A DNA stretch of 11,372 nt from JBHIFB01 sp046760905 (lineage in GTDB: Bacteria; Gemmatimonadota; CAZMKB01): positions 1 through 11,372 of the forward strand of contig JBHIFB010000107.1 of assembly GCA_046760905.1 (NCBI GenBank), written 5' to 3'. Each line of letters opens with the position of its first letter. Position 1 is the first letter of the stretch. Shown piece after piece: positions 6,399 to 11,372 of this stretch. Made by a program: the position numbers and the translations under genes. Below the pieces are notes generated by a model. That model was not told where the DNA came from. It saw only the letters and a list, made by a program, of their open reading frames with translations, and did no database searches.

Positions 6399-7823
6399 TC
6401 AACTCAATCTTTTCAATATATGAATCGGTCTTCCAAGAGCCACTTCAGCAGCCTCCATTAGACTCTCCGGAAGCGTTGGATGGGGATGAACCGTGAGAGC
6501 AACGTCTTCAAGAGTTGCAGTGAGTTCGATCGCGATTGCCGCTTCGCTAATGCAATTCGAGGCGTCAGGCCCCACAATATGAACTCCTAGCACCCTGCCG
6601 TCACCTTCACTTGCCACTATCTTGACGAATCCGTCGAACTCGCCCATTGTGAGTGCTCTTCCCGAAGCAGCGAAGGGAAACTTGCCAATCACTACTTCAT
6701 AACCCTTCTCTTTCGCCTCATCCTCGCCCATGCCGGCAGTGGCTATTTCCGGATCGGTGAAGATTACAGAGGGTATGAGAAGCCAGTCCTTCGCACTTGA
6801 GAGCCCCGCTATATTTTCAACGGCAACGATTGCCTCCTTAGAGGCCTTGTGGGCGAGAAGCGGTTCCCCGGCTACGTCCCCGATCGCGTAGATGTGAGAG
6901 ACGTTCGTCCTCATCCTGTTGTCGACCTTGATGAATCCACGATCATCGAGTTCAACACCGGTTTTCTCAAGGCCGAAGCCGCTTGTGTTGGGCTTTCTTC
7001 CCACTGTGACCAGAATCTTACTGGCCTCCAACTGCGAGCTGCCTTTCTTTCCCTGGACATCCACACGGTAACCTTCTGGGAGCTTTTCACACCCGGCAAC
7101 CCGGCTCTCAAGCATTACCTTCACACCGAGCTTCTTGAGCCTCCTATCCACCACTCTCACTAGCTCCGTGTCCGTTCCGGGTAGGAGGCCGTCAAGGAGT
7201 TCGACAACCGTCACCCTGCTCCCCAGCTTTGCATAGACGGTTCCTAGCTCGAGACCGATGTAGCCGCCACCCACAACGAGAAGCGTATCGGGAACCTCTT
7301 CGAGCTCGAGAGCTTGCCTCGATGAGATGATACCTTCACCGTCGAATTTGAGCTCCTCCAGTTCAACCGGATGTGAACCCGATGCGATCACGAGGTTCTT
7401 GAACTCGAGAATGCTCACCCCTCCATCCGTTTCAACACGCGCAGTATGATCGTCAGTGAAATTAAGATTCCCCCGCACAACCTGTATGCCGTTACCGACA
7501 AGTAGTTTTCTCACGCCATCGGTCAGTTTATTCACAACACCCCTTTTCCACTCCTGCAGAGCTTTCATGTCGAGACCGACTGATCCGGCTCTAATCCCCA
7601 TCTTTTCTGAGTGCAGGGTGGAATGATAGAAATTCGCGGCATGGATTAGCGCTTTGGAGGGAATGCAGCCGTGGTTGAGGCATATGCCTCCGGGTGACTC
7701 TTCCCTCTCGACGAGAGTGACCTCCCTGCCGAGCTGTGATGCCCGTATAGCGGCGACGTATCCACCCGGACCTGCTCCGAGAATTAGCGTGTCTGTGACT
7801 GTCCTGATTTCTCCAACGACCAT
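6399..7823 (-). CDS. lpdA: Dihydrolipoamide dehydrogenase (E3)
   Basis: FAD- and NAD+-dependent flavoprotein that reoxidises the dihydrolipoyl group of E2, the last step of the pyruvate dehydrogenase cycle, in the cytoplasm. The 474-residue length is normal for the family. The N-terminal FAD fold has ILGAGPGGYVAAIRA (residues about 14-28). The redox disulfide is in GGICLNHGCIPSK, Cys48 and Cys53. The NAD-binding fold has VVGGGYIGLELG, the second FAD motif is YAIGDVAGEPLLAHKA, and the C-terminal dimer interface carries the catalytic pair in HPHPTLPE, His448 and Glu453. All expected residues are present. The ATG at 7823 abuts the pdhC stop codon exactly (TAAATG), with GGAGAT inside the end of pdhC as ribosome site, so translational coupling is likely. 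As the only E3 in this operon it presumably serves this complex, and might also serve other 2-oxoacid dehydrogenases elsewhere. Confidence 0.96.
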   Translation of the reverse strand: MVVGEIRTVTDTLILGAGPGGYVAAIRASQLGREVTLVEREESPGGICLNHGCIPSKALIHAANFYHSTLHSEKMGIRAGSVGLDMKALQEWKRGVVNKLTDGVRKLLVGNGIQVVRGNLNFTDDHTARVETDGGVSILEFKNLVIASGSHPVELEELKFDGEGIISSRQALELEEVPDTLLVVGGGYIGLELGTVYAKLGSRVTVVELLDGLLPGTDTELVRVVDRRLKKLGVKVMLESRVAGCEKLPEGYRVDVQGKKGSSQLEASKILVTVGRKPNTSGFGLEKTGVELDDRGFIKVDNRMRTNVSHIYAIGDVAGEPLLAHKASKEAIVAVENIAGLSSAKDWLLIPSVIFTDPEIATAGMGEDEAKEKGYEVVIGKFPFAASGRALTMGEFDGFVKIVASEGDGRVLGVHIVGPDASNCISEAAIAIELTATLEDVALTVHPHPTLPESLMEAAEVALGRPIHILKRLS

Positions 7824-9062
7824 TTATGCCATCTCCAAAAACAGTAGGTTCGGCTCCTCCAGGTATTTCTTCACTACATTCACGAATTCTGCAGCCTCTT
7901 TGCCATCGGTTATGCGGTGATCGAAGGATAGAGACAGATAAAGTACATAGCTCACCGTTATCTCCTCCCCGATTACAACGGGACGCTTCTGCATCCGGCC
8001 GACTCCCAGGATCGCCACCTCGGGATGGTTTATAATAGGTGTTCCGAAGAGACCTCCTATCGAGCCGTAGTTCGTGACGGAGAAGGTCCCGTTTCTTAGG
8101 TCAGCGAGAGCGATCTTTCTGGTTCGTGCCTCCTCCGTGAGCCTCTCTATTTCCCTCGAGAGTTGGGAAATGCTCTTCTCATCGACACCCTTCACGACGG
8201 GGACCATGAGTCCGGCGTCGGTCGCTGTCGCTATGCCTATGTTGTAGTACTTCTTGAGGATTATCTCCTCGGCCTTCTCGTCGAATACGGCATTGAACTG
8301 AGGATACAGTTTCAACGCCGGTACCAGGGCCTTCAGGATGAAAGGAAGGTATGTCAGCTTGTAACCCTCCTCTTTCAGAGCCTCGTTCATTTGCTCCCTG
8401 AGGCGTACGAGGTTTTTTACATCCACCTCCTCCACATGGGTGACATGGGGGATGGTTGTGTATGCCTCGACCATCTTGGCAGCGGTCTTCCTCCTCAGGC
8501 TTCTTACCGGAATCCTCTCCTCGATTTCAGCAGGAGCCTCCTTCACCGGTACATTCAAGGCCTCCGCGGCCTTTCTCACATCTTGTGTTGTTATCCTCCC
8601 TCCTTTCCCGGTCCCGGTAACGCCTGTCAGATCAACGCCGAGCTCCCTCGCAAGTTTTCTAGTCGAGGGGGTTGCAAGCACCTCACCGCCGGTATGTGCC
8701 TGAGGCCTTTCCCTCTCTTCGACCCCTGCTGATTTGGCCTGAGCGGCTGCTTCGGCCTGGGCCTGTTCTTTTTCCCTGGCGAGCCTCTTCTCCTCAGCTG
8801 GTGCGGGTTTCCCCTTCGACTCTTCTTTCTCACCGATGACTACGAGTGTCTCACCCACATGAATAATATCCCCCTCGTTCGCATTGATCTCGAGTATGTA
8901 TCCGGACTTCGGTGACGGGATCTCAACCGCAGCCTTATCAGTCTCGACTTCGAGCAGGACCTGATCCTCTTCGATATAATCACCCACCTGCACATGCCAT
9001 TTGATGACTTCCCCCTCGGTTATTCCCTCCCCAAGATCAGGCAGGACAAAGTTGAAAGCCAA
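7824..9062 (-). CDS. pdhC: Dihydrolipoamide acetyltransferase (E2), TTG start
   Basis: Core subunit of the pyruvate dehydrogenase complex, moving acetyl groups from E1 to CoA. From the TTG start the product has 412 residues. A single lipoyl domain spans about 3-78, with the lipoylated Lys43 in ETDKAAVE. An Ala/Glu/Lys-rich flexible linker follows (about 79-126). The peripheral-subunit-binding domain spans about 127-165 (ATPSTRKLARELGVDL, then GTGKGGRITTQDV). The catalytic domain (about 185-412) has the active-site motif SFDHRITDG, His382 and Asp386. An ATG-started reading could begin at 9173 or 9080. The TTG at 9062 is preferred because AGGAGG stands 6 nt before it and the product then begins right at the lipoyl domain (AFNFVLPDLGEG), as the family does. 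It follows pdhB by 88 bp and abuts lpdA. Acetyl rather than branched-chain acyl specificity is inferred from the operon partners. Confidence 0.93.
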   Translation of the reverse strand: MAFNFVLPDLGEGITEGEVIKWHVQVGDYIEEDQVLLEVETDKAAVEIPSPKSGYILEINANEGDIIHVGETLVVIGEKEESKGKPAPAEEKRLAREKEQAQAEAAAQAKSAGVEERERPQAHTGGEVLATPSTRKLARELGVDLTGVTGTGKGGRITTQDVRKAAEALNVPVKEAPAEIEERIPVRSLRRKTAAKMVEAYTTIPHVTHVEEVDVKNLVRLREQMNEALKEEGYKLTYLPFILKALVPALKLYPQFNAVFDEKAEEIILKKYYNIGIATATDAGLMVPVVKGVDEKSISQLSREIERLTEEARTRKIALADLRNGTFSVTNYGSIGGLFGTPIINHPEVAILGVGRMQKRPVVIGEEITVSYVLYLSLSFDHRITDGKEAAEFVNVVKKYLEEPNLLFLEMA

Positions 9063-9068
9063 TTTAAA

Positions 9069-9074
9069 CCTCCT
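9069..9074 (-). promoter_or_regulatory. Ribosome binding site fixing the pdhC TTG start
   Basis: Perfect AGGAGG on the minus strand (CCTCCT on plus), 6 nt (TTTAAA) before the TTG at 9062-9060. The upstream in-frame ATG codons (9080 and 9173) have no comparable site, and the 9080 ATG lies so close that this AGGAGG would fall inside its coding sequence. Confidence 0.75.
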
Positions 9075-9150
9075 ATTCATTCCATGAAACTGTAAAACGG
9101 ACAATAGCTCTCCCAAAATCACACCCTGGCTTAATATACATGCATGGGTA

Positions 9151-10128
9151 TTAGAATTCCATAACCTTTTCAAGGGCCCGCATCACCCGATCAGTATCGG
9201 GTAAGTAGAGGTTCTCCATGGTGGGAAGCGGGATCGGGGTATCGAATCCCGTCACTCTCTGCACCGGGGCTTCCAGGTGAAGGATCGCCTCCTCCATGAG
9301 TAAGGCAGAGAGCTCGGCTCCGACTCCGCATGTTCTCGGTGCCTCATGCAGGACGATGGCCCGTTTCGTTTTCTTCACCGATTCGAGCACAGCGTCTGCG
9401 TCGAATGGGGAAATAGTCCTCAGATCGAGCACCTCGATATCGACACCACCCGTCTGGGCTTTCTCTGCCGCATCGAGGGCCACAGGTATCATCGCTCCCC
9501 ATGAGATGATGGTGAGGTCGGTACCCTCCCTCACGACGCGTGCGGTTGCCAGCGGAACCGTGTGCTCTCCTTCCGGCACCTCCTCCCTGAAAGCCCTATA
9601 GATCCTCTTCGGCTCGAGGAACAAAACCGGATCCGGATCTCTGATTGCACTTATCAAAAGCCCTTTGGCATCACCTGGCCTGGAGGGAATCACGACTTTT
9701 ATCCCGGGCGTGTGAGCGTAAACTGCTTCGTTGCTCTCTGAATGGTGCTCGGGAGCATGAATCCCCCCGCCGTAGGGAACCCGAATCACCAGCCCAGCGG
9801 TGAATCTCCCCCTGCTGCGGTATCTCATCCTGCTTGCGTGAGATATTATCTGGTCATAGGCAGGAGGTAGAAATCCCATGAACTGGATCTCAGCCACAGG
9901 CTTGAGCCCGTATGCCGCCATCCCTATCGAGCACCCGATGATCCCGGCCTCGGCAAGGGGCGTATCGATCACACGCTCTGAACCGTACTTTTCATAGAGT
10001 CCATCGGTAGCCCTGAAAACCCCGCCGTTTACACCCACATCCTCACCGAGCACAACCACGCTCTCGTCTCTCTCCATTTCATATCTTAAGGCATCGTTTA
10101 TCGCCTGTATTAGATTCATTTGCGCCAT
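9151..10128 (-). CDS. pdhB: Pyruvate dehydrogenase E1 component, beta subunit
   Basis: Beta half of the alpha2beta2 thiamine-diphosphate-dependent E1 enzyme that decarboxylates pyruvate and acetylates the lipoyl arm of E2. Its 325 residues are standard. The N-terminal transketolase-like pyrimidine-binding domain carries VLGEDVGVNGGVFRAT (residues about 26-41) and DTPLAEAGI, whose Glu60 is at the position that activates thiamine diphosphate in this family. Next comes RYRSRGRFTAGLVIRVPYGG, then the His-rich loop GIHAPEHHSES. The C-terminal transketolase domain (about 200-320) includes LTIISWGAMI and EVLDLRTISPFD. Overall wording is close to Gram-positive PdhB from memory. It starts 4 bp after pdhA ends; the pdhA TGA overlaps a GAGG too near the first ATG, so the ATG four codons in (10119) is a possible alternative start. 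Branched-chain E1 beta is the main alternative. Confidence 0.93.
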   Translation of the reverse strand: MAQMNLIQAINDALRYEMERDESVVVLGEDVGVNGGVFRATDGLYEKYGSERVIDTPLAEAGIIGCSIGMAAYGLKPVAEIQFMGFLPPAYDQIISHASRMRYRSRGRFTAGLVIRVPYGGGIHAPEHHSESNEAVYAHTPGIKVVIPSRPGDAKGLLISAIRDPDPVLFLEPKRIYRAFREEVPEGEHTVPLATARVVREGTDLTIISWGAMIPVALDAAEKAQTGGVDIEVLDLRTISPFDADAVLESVKKTKRAIVLHEAPRTCGVGAELSALLMEEAILHLEAPVQRVTGFDTPIPLPTMENLYLPDTDRVMRALEKVMEF

Positions 10129-10132
10129 GGCC

Positions 10133-11227
10133 TCAGCGCCCCTTTCTTTCCAATGTATCTTTCAGTTCCTCCATCTGCTTCTCCAGGCAGGCCGGCATCT
10201 CAGCGTAGAGGTATTTGAACATTTCATCGTATTCCCTCTTTGGTGTACTCTCATATTTCTCGACGACTTCCTTTATTCTCTCCTCTATGCTGTTTTTTAA
10301 TGCCTCTTCCATCTTATCATCCCAGATGTCCTTCGACTGCATGTACTTCCTGACCCTCAGTATGGGATCCTTCTGCATCCAGAGTTCCAGCTCTTCCTGA
10401 GTCCTGTACCGCTTCGGGTCATCCGCGGTCGTGTGCGGACCATACCTGTATGTGACCGCCTCTATCAGCGTTGGTCCCTTCCCTTCGTGGGCCCGGACCA
10501 CCGCTTCCCTCGTCACCTTGTATACAGCGAGAAGATCGTTCCCGTCCACCTGCACCCCTGGAATGCCATATGCGATGGCCTTCTGAGCGATGGTCTTCGC
10601 CCGAGTCTGCCTTTCCCTTGGACACGATATCGCATACTGATTGTTGTTACAGAATATGATGGTGGGCGTTTGAAAAACTCCGGCGAAGTTCAGGCCCTCA
10701 TGGAAATCCCCCTCGCTCGAACCTCCGTCGCCGACGTATACGAGTGCCGCCACGTCATCCCCCTTGATCTTCGCCGCCCAGCTGAAGCCCACGGCGTGTA
10801 TCACCTGGGTCGCGATGGGTATTGAATACGTGAATACGTTCACCCCTTCGGGGATCCTGCTTCCCTCCTCATTTCCATTCCAATACATGAGAACGTACTC
10901 GGGAGGCAATCCCCTCATCACGAGCGGTGCGTGCTCCCGATACGAAGGAAACAACCAGTCTCTGTCCTCGAGTGCGTAAGCACTGCCGAGCAGGGCGGCC
11001 TCCTGTCCGGACAGAGGTGCATAGGTCCCCAGTCGCCCCTGCCTTTGAAGCTTCAGGCACCTCTCATCGAATGCCCTGGCAAAGTGCATCCACCGGTAGA
11101 GCTCTACGAGGTCCGCTTCCGTAAGGTCCGGAACCTCGTCGCGAACGAGGTTCCCCTCCTCATCCAGGATCTTGTATTCCTCCACGGCACTTTCAAGTAA
11201 CAGGCCTTCCTCCTGACTCATAAACAT
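10133..11227 (-). CDS. pdhA: Pyruvate dehydrogenase E1 component, alpha subunit
   Basis: Alpha half of the E1 enzyme; it binds the diphosphate of thiamine diphosphate and magnesium. At 364 residues it is near the usual size for Gram-positive-type PdhA. The N-terminal leader YKILDEEGNLVRDEVPDLT resembles that of Bacillus PdhA. RQGRLGTYAPLSGQEAA (about 62-78) is typical of the alpha family. The thiamine motif runs from GDGGSSEGD (starting Gly166) to CNNNQYAIS (Asn194-196), the classic GDG-to-NN spacing. The loop TYRYGPHTTADDPKRYRT follows the pattern of the phosphate/active-site loop in this family. The first gene of the operon. The ATG at 11227 has GAGGAG (11237-11242 on plus) 9 nt upstream; a second ATG two codons in (11221) is possible. 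A 2-oxoisovalerate (branched-chain) E1 alpha is a less likely reading. Confidence 0.93.
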   Translation of the reverse strand: MFMSQEEGLLLESAVEEYKILDEEGNLVRDEVPDLTEADLVELYRWMHFARAFDERCLKLQRQGRLGTYAPLSGQEAALLGSAYALEDRDWLFPSYREHAPLVMRGLPPEYVLMYWNGNEEGSRIPEGVNVFTYSIPIATQVIHAVGFSWAAKIKGDDVAALVYVGDGGSSEGDFHEGLNFAGVFQTPTIIFCNNNQYAISCPRERQTRAKTIAQKAIAYGIPGVQVDGNDLLAVYKVTREAVVRAHEGKGPTLIEAVTYRYGPHTTADDPKRYRTQEELELWMQKDPILRVRKYMQSKDIWDDKMEEALKNSIEERIKEVVEKYESTPKREYDEMFKYLYAEMPACLEKQMEELKDTLERKGR

Positions 11228-11372
11228 CGGTTCTCACTCCTCGGAGTCGGTGAAATCTCAACTAGATTCACAGCGCACATAAGTGTTAGTTTCCTGGCGG
11301 GTTCCTGCTGCTTTTCACGTAACATATTTTGCGCTTTTTATTTATGCACATCCTCCCGTTCTGTCAAGGGAA
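11228..11372 (-). promoter_or_regulatory. Leader and candidate promoter of the pdh operon
   Basis: On the minus strand a perfect TTGACA (11367-11362) lies near the window edge. The -10 is less clear: CATAAA (11346-11341) at 15 bp or TAAATA at 17 bp. If used, the leader before pdhA is just over 100 nt. I see no riboswitch or clear operator in it, and the region upstream lies outside the window. Confidence 0.4.

Noticed and set aside
6394..6414. AAAAG...CTTTT pairing at the convergent junction as a two-way terminator
   Set aside because: A five-pair AT-rich stem with a 10 nt loop is too weak for an intrinsic terminator.
8163..8732. Long plus-strand open frame of 189 codons inside pdhC
   Set aside because: It is antisense to the clearly coding E2 gene; long shadows are expected opposite GC-biased codons, and there is no ribosome site or family match.

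Overview
This is a bacterial window: consensus sigma70-type promoters, Shine-Dalgarno sites and a four-gene operon. The organism cannot be named. The pyruvate dehydrogenase genes follow the alpha/beta E1 arrangement of Gram-positive and many thermophilic bacteria. The secreted metalloprotease with its C-terminal beta domain, and the large FG-GAP repeat protein, are of a kind common in environmental phyla such as Planctomycetes, Acidobacteria and related uncultured lineages. The lineage hint is inference only.

Layout. (1) Positions 1-865 are a graveyard of two different DDE transposases, both on the minus strand and both broken. Each carries its own copy of the second catalytic Asp motif, so they are not two halves of one gene. 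(2) A near-perfect promoter (TTGACA-18 bp-TATAAT) sits at the edge of this debris. It faces a 996-codon AT-rich gene for a secreted protein with about 16 FG-GAP/VCBS calcium-loop repeats (934-3924). (3) A roughly 290 bp spacer holds an 8 bp dyad and a second strong promoter. It leads to a secreted reprolysin-like (metzincin) zinc protease with propeptide and C-terminal beta domain (4216-5760), followed by a clear intrinsic terminator. (4) After about 310 bp of AT-rich DNA comes a 73-codon gene for a very basic coiled-coil protein (6174-6395). (5) It runs tail to tail, 3 bp apart, into a minus-strand operon for the complete pyruvate dehydrogenase complex: pdhA (E1 alpha), pdhB (E1 beta), pdhC (E2) and lpdA (E3), reading leftward from 11227 to 6399.

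How the parts work together. The four pdh products form one enzyme: E1 decarboxylates pyruvate on thiamine diphosphate, E2 carries the acetyl group on a lipoyl arm to CoA, and E3 reoxidises the arm with FAD and NAD+. Gene spacing is tight (4 bp between pdhA and pdhB, 0 bp between pdhC and lpdA, 88 bp between pdhB and pdhC). The pdhC start is best read as a TTG behind a perfect AGGAGG, not the upstream ATG codons. The two exported proteins are separately promoted and nothing in the sequence links them to the pdh operon. I see no tRNA, rRNA, CRISPR array or convincing multi-gene novel system. The most unusual items are the metzincin motif with Asn in place of the usual Gly, the large FG-GAP protein with its unrecognised C-terminus next to transposon debris, and the small basic coiled-coil protein.
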